Assembly: GCA_964606015.1 (NCBI GenBank)
Contig: CAZSEZ010000027.1
Location: forward strand, 1 to 25,645
Source of the DNA: Hyella sp964606015
GTDB lineage: Bacteria; Cyanobacteriota; Cyanobacteriia; Cyanobacteriales; Xenococcaceae
Direction of reading: 5' to 3'
Length of the DNA stretch: 25,645 bases
The position numbers were made by a program, and so were the translations under genes. Under the pieces are notes generated by a model, which searched no databases, had not been told where the DNA came from, and worked only from the letters and a program-made list of their open reading frames with translations. Below are positions 7,726-16,461 of this stretch, in pieces; the first letter of the stretch is position 1; the number at the start of each line of letters is the position of its first letter.

Positions 7726-8985
7726 TCACATCATTGAAGTAAAGAAATCAATGGTTTCTTGTAATGCCACAACAAAGCGATCTACTTCATCGCGAGTATT
7801 GTAAAAATAAAGACTAGCTCTTGCACTACCAGAAGCCTCAAACAAACGATGTAAAGGTTGAGTACAGTGATCTCCAGAACGAATTGCAATACCTTCGTGA
7901 TCCAGTAAAGTAGCTAGATCGCTAGCATGGATTCCTGGCACGTTAAAAGCTGCTAAAGCTGCTCTGCCTTCGCCATTGGCGTCGGGTTTTACGCCGTAGA
8001 TTCTCAGGTTAGAGATAGTTGCAAGTTTTTTAAACAGATAAGCTGTGAGTTCGGCTTCATACTTGTGGATCTTGTCCATGCCGATATTGCTGAGATAGTC
8101 TACTGCTGCTCCTAGAGCGATCGCTTCACCAATTGCAGGAGTTCCAGCTTCAAACTTATGGGGTAATTCACCGTAGGTAGAATGGTCAAAATAAACCTCA
8201 CTAATCATTTCCCCACCACCCAAAAAAGGAGGCATTGCTTCCAAGATTTCTTTTTTGCCATACAAGAAGCCAATTCCCGTAGTAGCACACATTTTATGAC
8301 CAGATGCCACTAACCAGTCACAATCCATTGCCTGGACATCAATGGGCATATGAGGCACACTCTGACATGCGTCGATTAGGATTTTTGCACCATATCTACG
8401 AGCCAGAGGGATCATCTCTTCCACTGGATTAACATTACCCAGGGTATTAGAAACATGAACCACGGAAACCAACTTGGTTTTCTCTGATAGTAAAGATTTG
8501 TAGTTATCTAAATCCAGAGCTTCGTTTTCATCCAGTTGAATCCATTTGATAACTGCACCAGTTCTTTGAGCAATGATTTGCCAGGGAACGATATTACTGT
8601 GGTGTTCCATCACAGAAAGGATTATCTCATCACCTTGCTGAAGGTTTGCCAATCCCCAAGTGTAAGCTACTAGATTGATCGCTTCACTAGCATTGCGCGT
8701 ATAAACTATTTCTTCGCGATGTTTGGCATTGATAAAGTGAGCAACCTTATCTCTAGCTCCTTCGTAAGCATCAGTGGCACGGTTACTTAGAGTGTGTGCA
8801 CCACGATGGACGTTGGCATTATCTTGTTGATAATAGTTAAGCAGAGCATCAAGAACCTGTTGGGGTTTCTGGGAAGATGCCGCACTATCAAAGTAGACTA
8901 GTGGCTTGTCGTGAATTTGCTGGTGCAAGATTGGGAAATCTGGTCTGACTTTATCTCCCAAGGTTTTTTCTTGAATGATGGTCAT
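7726..8985 (-). CDS. sufS: cysteine desulfurase SufS
   Basis: A 419-residue PLP-dependent group II cysteine desulfurase, which takes sulfur from cysteine and passes it to the SufBCD scaffold for Fe-S cluster assembly. The PLP-binding lysine is K231 in SGHKMCATTG, and the persulfide-forming catalytic cysteine is C374 in RSGDHCTQPL, in the short-loop context typical of SufS rather than IscS. EHHSN and DACQS contribute the cofactor pocket. It is the last gene of sufC-sufD-sufS, 62 bases after sufD. No SufE or SufU gene is in the window. It converges on the Uma2 pseudogene, and no clear hairpin terminator was seen in the 33-base gap. Confidence 0.95.
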   Translation of the reverse strand: MTIIQEKTLGDKVRPDFPILHQQIHDKPLVYFDSAASSQKPQQVLDALLNYYQQDNANVHRGAHTLSNRATDAYEGARDKVAHFINAKHREEIVYTRNASEAINLVAYTWGLANLQQGDEIILSVMEHHSNIVPWQIIAQRTGAVIKWIQLDENEALDLDNYKSLLSEKTKLVSVVHVSNTLGNVNPVEEMIPLARRYGAKILIDACQSVPHMPIDVQAMDCDWLVASGHKMCATTGIGFLYGKKEILEAMPPFLGGGEMISEVYFDHSTYGELPHKFEAGTPAIGEAIALGAAVDYLSNIGMDKIHKYEAELTAYLFKKLATISNLRIYGVKPDANGEGRAALAAFNVPGIHASDLATLLDHEGIAIRSGDHCTQPLHRLFEASGSARASLYFYNTRDEVDRFVVALQETIDFFTSMM

Positions 8986-9047
8986 TGCTACTAAGAATTC
9001 GTGGTTGAAAATTAAATAAATTTAGGCGAGTATGATTCGCCTGTGGA

Positions 9048-10352
9048 TTAGATAGCTGATTGGATAGTGTCGCGAACTGATTTAACAGGAATGCGATCAA
9101 TTATTTCGGTGACAAAAGCATCAATTAAGAGTTGCTTGGCATCTGCTTCAGTTAAGCCCCGACTGCGAAGATAAAAGATTTCATCTGGCTCTAGCTGAGA
9201 GACAGTTGCACCGTGAGAACACTTGACGTTGTCAGCAGTGATTTGCAGTTCTGGTTTCGTATCGACTCTAGCTTTGGAAGATAAAACCAAATTGCGGTTG
9301 AGCTGGGATGCGTCTGTTAGCTGGGCTGGCTTAGGAACGAAAACCTTACCATTAAAAACTGTATGAGCGCGATCGCTGACAATACACTTGTGTAGCTGAT
9401 CAGTTTTACCGTGAGGATGGTTCAAACTAATTGTGCTGTGGGTATCGCTAGTTTGGGATTCTTTGGCAATGGTTAAACCGTTGAGGTTAGTTTCAGTTTG
9501 GGTGCCGTCTTGGTAAACCTCTGGAGTATGGCGAGCAATCTTCGCCCCCAGGTTGATTTCGTTTAGGGTGTAGCGACTATCTCTCTTTTGGTTAACCGCG
9601 GTTTTACCAATGTGATATGCCGTAGCTGATTCTTGTTGTAAACGAGTGTGATTGATCTGAGCGTTTTCCCCTAAAAATACTTCCGTTACAGCATTAGTAA
9701 TATAGCGATCGCTTCCGGAATATTCTTCAACCACAGTTAACTGGCAGTTTCTTTCAGCAACCATCCAGGTTCTAGGCTGGGAGATTGTAGCTTTGTCTTC
9801 ACCCACTGAGATGAACTGTAAATGTATTGGTTGCTCGACAACTGTATCTGGCGCAGCCCAAATAATCGCTACATCGCTAATACTTGCTGTGTTGAGAGAA
9901 GTGAATACTTCTTCTTTACCTTGAATTGAAGCTAAAAAGGGTCGAAAATATTGGCAGTAAGCTTCGGGGAGACTGGTTAGATTACCAACAAAAATGCCTT
10001 TTGGTAAGCCAGATGCGTCAGATAACTCTTCTTGATAAACACCATTTACAAAAACTAAGCGGCTAGAAGCTGATTCTGTCAGGGCAAGACCAACATCTTT
10101 TGTCTTCTCAAATTTAACTGGCGCAGCAATCTCTAAATCTAATACTTCTGAGATATCAGTAAACCGCCACTCTTCATCTCTTTTTGTCGGTGCGGTTAGA
10201 CGAGATACCCAGGATGCTGATTGTTCTCTAAGGTCGGTCAACCATTTAGCAGTTTCCGCATCTAGTTTATTCGTTGGGGCTTCTTGTCTTAGTCCTAAGA
10301 TCTTGGAGAGGAAAACATCCTCTTTCACTGGTGGCGTGGTGGCTTGAGTCAT
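9048..10352 (-). CDS. sufD: Fe-S cluster assembly scaffold subunit SufD
   Basis: A 434-residue SufD. The N-terminal helical region includes TKRDEEWRFTDIS, the conserved motif of SufB/SufD proteins. A long beta-helix domain follows, and the C-terminus carries the family signature KCSHGATVSQLEPDEIFYLRSRGL with a conserved Cys-His pair. SufD partners SufB and the SufC ATPase in the SufBC2D complex. The sequence is too short at the N-terminus and lacks the Cys-rich region to be SufB. It lies 82 bases after sufC and 62 before sufS, consistent with one transcript. Confidence 0.93.
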   Translation of the reverse strand: MTQATTPPVKEDVFLSKILGLRQEAPTNKLDAETAKWLTDLREQSASWVSRLTAPTKRDEEWRFTDISEVLDLEIAAPVKFEKTKDVGLALTESASSRLVFVNGVYQEELSDASGLPKGIFVGNLTSLPEAYCQYFRPFLASIQGKEEVFTSLNTASISDVAIIWAAPDTVVEQPIHLQFISVGEDKATISQPRTWMVAERNCQLTVVEEYSGSDRYITNAVTEVFLGENAQINHTRLQQESATAYHIGKTAVNQKRDSRYTLNEINLGAKIARHTPEVYQDGTQTETNLNGLTIAKESQTSDTHSTISLNHPHGKTDQLHKCIVSDRAHTVFNGKVFVPKPAQLTDASQLNRNLVLSSKARVDTKPELQITADNVKCSHGATVSQLEPDEIFYLRSRGLTEADAKQLLIDAFVTEIIDRIPVKSVRDTIQSAI

Positions 10353-10434
10353 TGATGAATCTAGAAAATTTATTTATCTGTGTGTATCGAGCATTTTTGT
10401 AAAGTCGCCATCTATCGAGGCTCTAATATTTCGT

Positions 10435-11199
10435 TTAAACAGCAGCAGTTTCTTCGAGGAAGTCGTAACCACGAGACTCTAGCTCCAGTGCTAATTCTTT
10501 ACCGCCAGAAGTAACGATTTTGCCTTCTTGCATAACATGGACAAAATCAGGCGTAATGTAATCGAGTAAGCGTTGGTAATGAGTAATCACCAAGTAAGCT
10601 TTTTCGGGAGTTTTTAGTTGGTTTACTCCTTCAGAAACAATTCTCAAGGCATCAATATCCAAACCAGAATCAATCTCATCCAAAATAGTCAGAGTAGGAT
10701 CGAGAACTGCCATTTGCAAAATTTCGTTGCGTTTTTTCTCCCCTCCAGAGAACCCTTCATTGAGGCTGCGCTCGAGAAAGCTAGCTTTCATTTTGACAAT
10801 ATCTAGCTTCTCTTCCACTAGATCTTCAAAATCGAAAGTATCGATTTCTTCCAAGCCTTGGTGCTTACGTTTGGCGTTGTAGGCTACACGTAAAAAATCG
10901 AGATTGCTAACGCCAGGAATAGCTAGAGGATACTGAAACGCTAGGAAAATCCCTTCATTAGCTCTTTCGTTAGGTTCTTGCTCTAAGATGCTCTGACCCT
11001 GATAAATAATGTCGCCACCAGTCACTTCGTAGTCGGGATGACCTGCAATAATCTTAGAGAGAGTGCTTTTACCAGAACCGTTGCGCCCCATAATGGCATG
11101 AACTTCACCCGCTTTTACTTCAAGGTTGACCCCTTTCAGGATAGGCGTTCCTGCTACGCTAGCAGTCAGGTTACGGATCGATAAGATAGTGTCGCTCAT
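10435..11199 (-). CDS. sufC: Fe-S cluster assembly ATPase SufC
   Basis: A 254-residue ABC-type ATPase. Walker A is GRNGSGKS at 38-45, the signature is SGGEKKRNE from 151, and Walker B is LTILDEIDSGLD with D174 and E175; the switch His is in VITHYQR. The SGGEKKR signature and Q-loop FQYPLAIPG are specific to SufC. It powers the SufBCD scaffold. In most cyanobacteria sufB lies directly upstream; here sufC is first and is preceded by an intergenic region with two SufR-type operators. GAGAGAGA just before the ATG is the likely ribosome binding site. Confidence 0.95.
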   Translation of the reverse strand: MSDTILSIRNLTASVAGTPILKGVNLEVKAGEVHAIMGRNGSGKSTLSKIIAGHPDYEVTGGDIIYQGQSILEQEPNERANEGIFLAFQYPLAIPGVSNLDFLRVAYNAKRKHQGLEEIDTFDFEDLVEEKLDIVKMKASFLERSLNEGFSGGEKKRNEILQMAVLDPTLTILDEIDSGLDIDALRIVSEGVNQLKTPEKAYLVITHYQRLLDYITPDFVHVMQEGKIVTSGGKELALELESRGYDFLEETAAV

Positions 11200-11292
11200 A
11201 GTCTCTCTCTCAAGTAAGATTTAGGGTTAGAAGTTCTTATATAGAGTGCCCTGGTTGCTTCGCTTCAAGGCTTGATGTGCTTTCGTTTGATA

Positions 11293-11318
11293 CTTAAACA
11301 ACAAAAAAGTTGTTTAAG
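11293..11318. promoter_or_regulatory. SufR-type operator 1 upstream of sufC
   Basis: A perfect 26-bp inverted repeat: arm CTTAAACAAC, six A bases, arm GTTGTTTAAG. Its core, CAAC-N6-GTTG (11299-11312), matches the known operator of the cyanobacterial Fe-S-sensing repressor SufR. It lies about 95 bases upstream of the sufC start, downstream of the candidate -10 boxes. Confidence 0.85.
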
Positions 11319-11321
11319 TCC

Positions 11322-11356
11322 ATTGTAGGATACATTAGCAACATTATTGTTGTCAA
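11322..11356 (-). promoter_or_regulatory. candidate sufCDS promoter
   Basis: On the minus strand TTGACA (about 11351-11356) is followed after 18 bases by TATCCT, with an overlapping TACAAT at 11322-11327. SufR operator 2 covers the -35 box and operator 1 lies just downstream of the -10, a classical repression layout. The transcription start has not been seen and the choice of -10 is uncertain. Confidence 0.45.
11339..11352. promoter_or_regulatory. SufR-type operator 2 upstream of sufC
   Basis: A second CAAC-N6-GTTG (spacer ATTATT). Its centre is 40 bp from that of operator 1, close to four helical turns, so both would be on the same face of the DNA. On the minus strand it overlaps a TTGACA-like -35 element. 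Confidence 0.8.
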
Positions 11357-11505
11357 AGTCTTTGGTCTGAGAAAAGGTGATAAGCAAAACTCAAAAAATC
11401 TCTATGTCAAGGATCGTACGCACAAAAGACAATGATCCTTATCATTTCAGGAAACGGCTCAATCTGACAGATTAGATTAAGTGAAAATCCCGTCGGAAAA
11501 TTAAG

Positions 11506-11835
11506 ATGAGTAAATTGTCTTTTGTTGTATTAACCATTTCTCTCTTATCCCCTTCAGTAGCGCGTGCTTGTGAGTCTAATAGTTATTCTTTTAACTCTTT
11601 ATCTAGAGAAGACTGGACAGAAATTCAGCAAGTGATGAAAAGTAGTAGAACATCCATAGATAAAGAAGCAACAAGTAAATGGGATATTACCAGGATCATT
11701 GGTTCCCCTCATACCTGTTCTAAAAAAGGAAGGGTTGAAAAGTGTATTTGGATAGATAGAGAAGACTGTAAAAAAGAAATCACAGCTAGTTTCCGTGACA
11801 GCGAACTACTTAAAATTAGGAAATCAGGATTTTGA
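11506..11835 (+). CDS. small secreted protein, BamE-like fold suspected
   Basis: A 109-residue protein beginning with a signal peptide (MSKLSFVVLTISLLSPSVARA, likely cleavage after ARA), so it should be exported. The mature part has four Cys residues and the pattern ITRIIGSPH, CIWIDREDC, ITASFRDSELLKI, which resembles BamE/SmpA-type domains (a helix-turn leading to Gly, a Trp strand, then a final strand with F and D). The same pattern occurs in the gene at 21198. No function can be assigned. It is divergent from sufC and could respond to the same intergenic region. Confidence 0.6.
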   Translation: MSKLSFVVLTISLLSPSVARACESNSYSFNSLSREDWTEIQQVMKSSRTSIDKEATSKWDITRIIGSPHTCSKKGRVEKCIWIDREDCKKEITASFRDSELLKIRKSGF

Positions 11836-11838
11836 ATA

Positions 11839-11872
11839 AACTATTGACCTACTAGAACTATTGACCTACTAG
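11839..11872. repeat. two tandem copies of a 17-bp unit
   Basis: The unit AACTATTGACCTACTAG occurs twice head to tail (11839-11855, 11856-11872) immediately after the stop codon of the secreted protein gene. The copies are identical, so the duplication is recent or replicates by slippage. Confidence 0.85.
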
Positions 11873-11997
11873 ACTGTTAGCTATTGTTGTGCGACCCAAA
11901 CTCTCTTTCCAAATTTTTAATAACTATAATTTTTTAAGTATTAATAGCAAGACGATCATACTCAAGTACTCTGTTCGACTTGGAAGTTCAGACAATC

Positions 11998-12552
11998 ATG
12001 ATACTCCTCAAACGAAAAGTCATCGGCATCATGGGTTCGGGAAAAGATCCTCAACCAGAATTCTCAATTCCTTTAGCAACTTGGATTGCTAAGCAAAACT
12101 ATCACTTATTGACTGGTGCTGGCGGAGGAGTAATGACCGCTACGGCTAGAGCTTTTTGTGGAGTAGAAAATAGACAAGGTATTTGTATTGGCATCGTTCC
12201 CACAGAACCTAATGAACAAGGTCAATTCGTTGCTAAACCAGGATATCCCAATCCTTGGGTAGAATTAGCGATCGCTGTTCCCTTACCAACTTTTCAAGGA
12301 CTTGATAACGAGCAAATTAGTAGAAATCATAGTTGCGTTCTGAGTAGCGATCTCATCGTGGCTTTACCAGGGAATAAGGGAACCAAGAATGAAGTGATGT
12401 TAGCTCACAAATTCCAGAAGCCCACTATCCTCTTTGGCTGGGAAGCTACAACAGATTTACCCAAAAATATAGAAAGAACTTCATCTTTGGAAAGAGTCAA
12501 ACGTTTTATTCTCCAGAAAATCGAAAAAGCTAATACTATAAATCTCAACTAG
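11998..12552 (+). CDS. LOG / MoCo carrier-like Rossmann protein
   Basis: A protein of about 184 residues of the SLOG/TIGR00725 superfamily (LOG-like proteins; includes molybdenum cofactor carrier proteins and cytokinin-activating LOGs). The nucleotide-binding GIMGSGKDPQP near the N-terminus, LLTGAGGGVMTA, SRNHSCVLSSDLIVALPG and the following NKGTKNEV correspond to the conserved Gly-rich loops. The PGGxGTxxE motif of true LOG phosphoribohydrolases is here PGNKGTKNE, so ligand binding rather than LOG activity is likely. I prefer ATG at 11998 over the TTG at 11980 because it starts directly at the first strand. No cofactor genes are nearby. Confidence 0.7.
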   Translation: MILLKRKVIGIMGSGKDPQPEFSIPLATWIAKQNYHLLTGAGGGVMTATARAFCGVENRQGICIGIVPTEPNEQGQFVAKPGYPNPWVELAIAVPLPTFQGLDNEQISRNHSCVLSSDLIVALPGNKGTKNEVMLAHKFQKPTILFGWEATTDLPKNIERTSSLERVKRFILQKIEKANTINLN

Positions 12553-13141
12553 GAAATCAACTGCAAGTAATGCCAATATTTTCCATAGACAAAACTGAAA
12601 CGAAGCAACAGTTCCCATACAGTCATCTCTCTAGATAGACCTGCTATTTTTCGCATAAACATACAATATTTATTTTGGTGATTATTTGCTATCCAGAAGT
12701 TTTGCAAAAGAGATATTTTTTATACATACTCAGCTTAGAAAAAAATTAAAAAGGAGTTAAAGCAAAATTAAAAAACTCAAAAATACCGGGAAGAGTATTA
12801 CTTTATTTACAGAATAAAACCTATTCATGATTCGTAATCAATCAAACACAAAATAGTATTTACAATGATCTGTAATGAGGAAAGCTTAACTTTAAATTGA
12901 GTCATGATATGTCCCCTTTCATAGTAGCTTTCAGGTTGTGAGGCAAGGTTTAGTAGTAAGAAAGCTCTATAAATAGGTTGCAATAGAAGAGCAGTAATTT
13001 GACATTGGGTCAAATTAATTGAGCCAACATAAGTAGTTGCTTTAATGAAATGCTCTCAAATAACAAAAATTTTATATCTCATGAATTCTGACTGGAGCTT
13101 GGAGTTAGCAATCTTTTACCAAATAAAGATATCGCTAGAAT
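12553..13141. other. AT-rich intergenic region
   Basis: About 590 bases between the LOG-like gene and the mechanosensitive channel gene. It is visibly AT-rich, with A-tracts around 12730-12780. Short open frames on both strands have no recognisable protein, poor start contexts and no ribosome binding sites. I see no tRNA, repeat or clear remnant. Confidence 0.5.
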
Positions 13142-14563
13142 ATGGGACTTTCAAAATTTCGGCAACGATGCCAGACTTCCCAACGATTTTCGAGAAAGTA
13201 TTTCGTACTTTTTTTGGGAGCATTAATTTCAACTATTTGTCTAACTGAATGGTTTTCAGACAGTTTATTGCCAGTATATGCACAAAATATTAGTGACATT
13301 GAGTCCATTGACTTGCCCAATAGTAAAGCTATCTCATCTTTACTAGATTATCTTCCTGCTGACCCCAAGTTCCGCATAATTTATGCGGTCTTTGCCACCA
13401 TAATCTGTCTTGGGGCATTTTATTTTGTCAGGATTATATTCAATCGTATTGACCAATGGTTCTTATCTCGTCAGACAGAAGAAGTCACTAGTACTACCTC
13501 AGATTTATCAAACCTATCTAATAATCTCTTAGAAGAGCTATGGACAAAAGCACTAAACCTTCTGAGACGGATTTGTAATCTTTGTATTCTCTATCTCTAT
13601 CTTAGTTTTGTCCTACAACTTTCAACCTGGACAGCGAACTGGGGAGCTAGATTAATTGCCTACATACTGCAACTAGGATTGGTTGCTTGGAAAGGATTTG
13701 TTAATTATCTACCCAATCTGGCCACAATTATTATCATTTTGATCGTCACGCGCTATGCAATTCGTGTTGCTAAGCTGCTTTTTAGTGCCTTAGGACAAGA
13801 ATCTATCTCGATTCCTGGTTTTTATCGAGACTGGGCTGCTCCTACCTGCCGGATCGTAGTCTTCTTGTGTATTGTGATTGCAGCTTCGATTACTCTCCCT
13901 TTATTACCTGGAGCAGACTCTCCTGCATTTCAAGGACTTACTCTACTGGCTGGTCTTTTGGGTGCATTTGGAGCCAAGGAGGCTGTTGCAAACACAATTG
14001 CAGGACTTACTCTGATTTATACTCGGGCGTTTCAGGTTGGCGATCGCATCGAAATAGCTGATTTTCAGGGAACTGTTTTAGAAAAATCCCTATTCGTTAC
14101 TCGGTTAATTACACCCAAGAATGTCGTTGTCACGATTCCTAACGGCACACTGATTCAAGGCAATATTGTTAATTACAGTACCTCGCCAAAAGAACGCAAT
14201 ACGCCCATTATCCTCCATGCAGAAATCACCCTTGGCTATGATGTCCCCTGGCGTAAGGTGCACAAAGTTTTGATAGAGGCAGCTCAACAAACATAACATA
14301 TTTTGCCTGAGCCATCACCCTTTGTCTTACAAAAAAGTCTAAGCGACTACTACGTCAGCTACGAACTCAATGCAGCCACAAAATATCCAACCATGAGAGA
14401 AAGTATTTATTCAGAGCTGTTTCAAAATGTTCAAGACTTTTGTAACAGAGCGGATATTGAAATCTTATCACCAGGATACTTTGCCTTACGAGATGGTAAT
14501 CAGATTACAATCCCTCCCCAATATTTACCATCACAACAAAACGGTGTGGAACAGCTAGGTTAA
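13142..14563 (+). pseudogene. MscS-family mechanosensitive channel with in-frame stop
   Basis: A single frame encodes a 473-residue MscS-like protein apart from one TAA at 14294-14296. The N-terminus has a signal-like hydrophobic stretch (FVLFLGALISTICL), then several membrane segments and the MscS pore-to-beta-domain region: LLGAFGAKEAVANTIAGL, YTRAFQVGDRIEIADFQG and VVTIPNGTLIQGNIVNYS. After the stop, the same frame continues with PEPSPFVLQKSLSDYYVSYEL and EILSPGYFALRDGN, the usual cytoplasmic C-terminal domain. The TAA sits where the family usually has a basic or polar residue before HILPEP, so one base change explains it. The 384-residue product would lack the C-terminal alpha-beta domain. 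Sequencing error, recent inactivation or read-through are possible. Confidence 0.8.
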
Positions 14564-14568
14564 ACAAT

Positions 14569-14639
14569 TTGGCTTAATCGCAAATCTCTCTGAGCTTTAA
14601 ATCACTTAATGCTTATCCAGAGATAAAACATTAAGCCAA
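14569..14639. terminator. long inverted repeat, possible bidirectional terminator
   Basis: TTGGCTTAAT (14569-14578) pairs with ATTAAGCCAA (14630-14639), and inside them TCTCTG pairs with CAGAGA. The structure spans the gap between the converging channel and DUF2809 genes and enters the DUF2809 C-terminal codons. No strong T run follows, so a terminator role is tentative. Confidence 0.3.
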
Positions 14640-15001
14640 TGCAACAAACCCCAACCAATCAGACAACCAAGAGCATAATGAGGAAAATCCCACCAGACAA
14701 AGCTAGAACCAAGTAATAGCTTCCAAATAATAGTTTCTCTGAGACTAACAGGAACGCGATCAAACCATAGTTGTGAGATTTCGATCGCGCTAGTAACCAC
14801 AAATACCCAGATGGGTATAGTTACAGTAGCTCGTTTACTTTTGTAGAACCAACCGAATACTAGACACCAAAGGATTTCGTAGAGAATATCTCCTGAATAG
14901 TCATTCACCCAAACTTGTCCTACACCAGAATAAGCTTTGGAGAATAGGCCTAACGGAACGACAATCAGAATCAAGACAAAAATAATAAAACGGCGTTTCA
15001 A
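14606..15001 (-). CDS. DUF2809 family membrane protein
   Basis: A 131-residue polytopic membrane protein with four hydrophobic segments. The conserved DUF2809 features are VNDYSGDILYEILWCLVFGW near the N-terminus, AIEISQLWF in the middle, and LLGSSFVWWDFPHYALGCLIGW near the C-terminus. The function of the family is unknown; VanZ-like proteins are similar in shape. It starts 19 bases after the stop of glycerate kinase and is probably the last gene of the ycf20-glycerate kinase-DUF2809 transcript. Confidence 0.75.
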   Translation of the reverse strand: MKRRFIIFVLILIVVPLGLFSKAYSGVGQVWVNDYSGDILYEILWCLVFGWFYKSKRATVTIPIWVFVVTSAIEISQLWFDRVPVSLRETIIWKLLLGSSFVWWDFPHYALGCLIGWGLLHWLNVLSLDKH

Positions 15002-15020
15002 GATGCTGGTATTTTGATAA

Positions 15021-16106
15021 CTAACAACTGGGCTTGTAGATATTGCTGTAAGAGCGATCGCTATCTAGTTCAACAACCAAATCCACTAAGTAAGGGTTGG
15101 AGATCAAAGGTTTGACATAAAGATTGGGATGCAATGACTTCCAAAAGTACTCAACAAACTTATCAATCTCCGTATCGCTCATTCCTGTCTTTCCTTGAGC
15201 AATCATTTTACGCTCTGCCTCTTTGCGCCATGCTTGGCTAAAGCGGTAGTCTTGGGGATACAGTACGAGCAAACGGTCTAGCTTATCCCAGAGAGGTAAA
15301 TACTCAATTAACCTTCTGTTACTATCCTTGGCGAATTGAACATCTTCTGAAGTTCTCAAAACATCCTTGGTATCTTGACTTTGATCTATGACTAGATCGC
15401 TCAAAGGGCGAGCGCCCACAAACCAGCCTTCAAACAAAATGATGTCTGCACTAGGAATAGCTTGGGGATTAATGCGATCACCAGAACCATTATAGGCAGA
15501 TTTATCAAACCGAGGCAGCAAAATAGGCTTACTACCTTCACCTTCTAGACACCTTTCCAAAACCTCTATTCCCAAATTCACATCATGGGTACCTGGAGGC
15601 CCCCGCCAAATTAAACGGGAATCGCTATTTAGTAGTTGCTGTCTTTCTGCATGAGTTTTATAGAGATCATCAATAGAAATGATGGCAGTGGTGTAGCCCA
15701 AAGACTTTAATAACAAACTTAAGATTTTGACCAGCGAGCTTTTACCAGTACCTTGGCCACCTAAAATCCCTTGAATTGGTGGTCTACCAAGCTCTTGACG
15801 GGTTTCTGCCAAATTGATCGCAAGAGGTAACCAAAAAGACCACAGCAAATGAATCAGTTCACGACGACTTTTTTTGATCTGGTGCTTTTCACACCATGCT
15901 AAAACCTGTTTTTGGACAAAACAAAATAACTGCGATCGCGCTTCGATTGATTGTTGGCAATTTTCTGTAGTGATGCCAAAAGCTTGGGCTCTAGATTTCA
16001 AACTTAGTTCTTGTTCGATGAGAATCTCTTGCTCTTCGATAGTTGGATGATTACCATCAATCCAGCCTTGCAAAATATCGAAAGTTGTAACGCCGAGTTT
16101 CTGCAT
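15021..16106 (-). CDS. D-glycerate 3-kinase, plant/GLYK type
   Basis: A 361-residue P-loop kinase of the glycerate kinase family that closes the photorespiratory cycle in plants by making 3-phosphoglycerate from D-glycerate. The Walker A motif GGQGTGKS is at 116-123, ISIDDLYKTHAER supplies the catalytic Asp pair, and WRGPPGTHD and PRFDKSAYNG are signatures of this class, followed by the Walker-B-like ILFEGWFVG. The family is related to phosphoribulokinase and uridine kinases. The start lies 10 bases after the ycf20 stop, so the two are probably co-transcribed. In a cyanobacterium this enzyme would serve salvage of photorespiratory 2-phosphoglycolate. Confidence 0.88.
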   Translation of the reverse strand: MQKLGVTTFDILQGWIDGNHPTIEEQEILIEQELSLKSRAQAFGITTENCQQSIEARSQLFCFVQKQVLAWCEKHQIKKSRRELIHLLWSFWLPLAINLAETRQELGRPPIQGILGGQGTGKSSLVKILSLLLKSLGYTTAIISIDDLYKTHAERQQLLNSDSRLIWRGPPGTHDVNLGIEVLERCLEGEGSKPILLPRFDKSAYNGSGDRINPQAIPSADIILFEGWFVGARPLSDLVIDQSQDTKDVLRTSEDVQFAKDSNRRLIEYLPLWDKLDRLLVLYPQDYRFSQAWRKEAERKMIAQGKTGMSDTEIDKFVEYFWKSLHPNLYVKPLISNPYLVDLVVELDSDRSYSNIYKPSC

Positions 16107-16116
16107 ACCAATTAAT

Positions 16117-16461
16117 TTAAGAACCTAGTTTGAAAGCCTCTAAAAACAAGCTATAAGTTATGCCAATCTTAAACAAGTTTAAGGTATTCAGCCACAAAGG
16201 AAAGCGCGTTTTTAAAGTTATTTTCCTCTGATAACCATAGACAAGGCGACTAACCAGCTCTATTAAGATAAATAAAATAGCAGCAGCAGGAACATCCCAT
16301 ACTGCATCCTGACCAGCAGTAGTTACGATTGCCGAACCCATGAAGAAGCCGAGCAAAATACTGATGATGCTCAAAGCAATTCTCCGCCAAGGATTAATAA
16401 ACAAAAGTTCTAGTTGTTCCCCAGCAGAGGTTACTAAAGTATTAATTCGAGTACGCTGCAT
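16117..16461 (-). CDS. ycf20: Ycf20 family protein (DUF565)
   Basis: A 114-residue membrane protein with the DUF565/Ycf20 signature: an N-terminal MQRTRINTL, NPWRRIALSIISILLGFFMG, AIVTTAGQDAVWDVPAAAIL and ELVSRLVYGY, with two to three membrane helices. The family is shared by cyanobacteria and plastids; an algal homologue is linked to photoprotection (non-photochemical quenching), but a role here is inference. It is the first gene of a minus-strand transcript with glycerate kinase. Confidence 0.85.
   Translation of the reverse strand: MQRTRINTLVTSAGEQLELLFINPWRRIALSIISILLGFFMGSAIVTTAGQDAVWDVPAAAILFILIELVSRLVYGYQRKITLKTRFPLWLNTLNLFKIGITYSLFLEAFKLGS

Larger units (their letters stand above)
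11200..11505. other. sufC / small secreted protein divergent intergenic region
   Basis: 306 bases without a gene. It holds the two SufR operators and candidate sufC promoter. Nearer the plus-strand gene lies the inverted repeat AATGAT-CCTT-ATCATT (11431-11446), plus a wider pair AAGGATC (11409-11415) and GATCCTT (11434-11440). The former resembles a Fur-type iron box only loosely. sufR and sufB, which usually occupy this position in cyanobacteria, are not here. Confidence 0.6.

Noticed and set aside
12825..13013. 62-codon minus-strand frame in the AT-rich gap
   Set aside because: No ribosome binding site, no recognisable family, and frames of this length are expected by chance in such DNA.
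13045..13248. Plus-strand frame overlapping the start of the channel gene
   Set aside because: It runs in another frame through a clearly coding region and lacks protein-like features.
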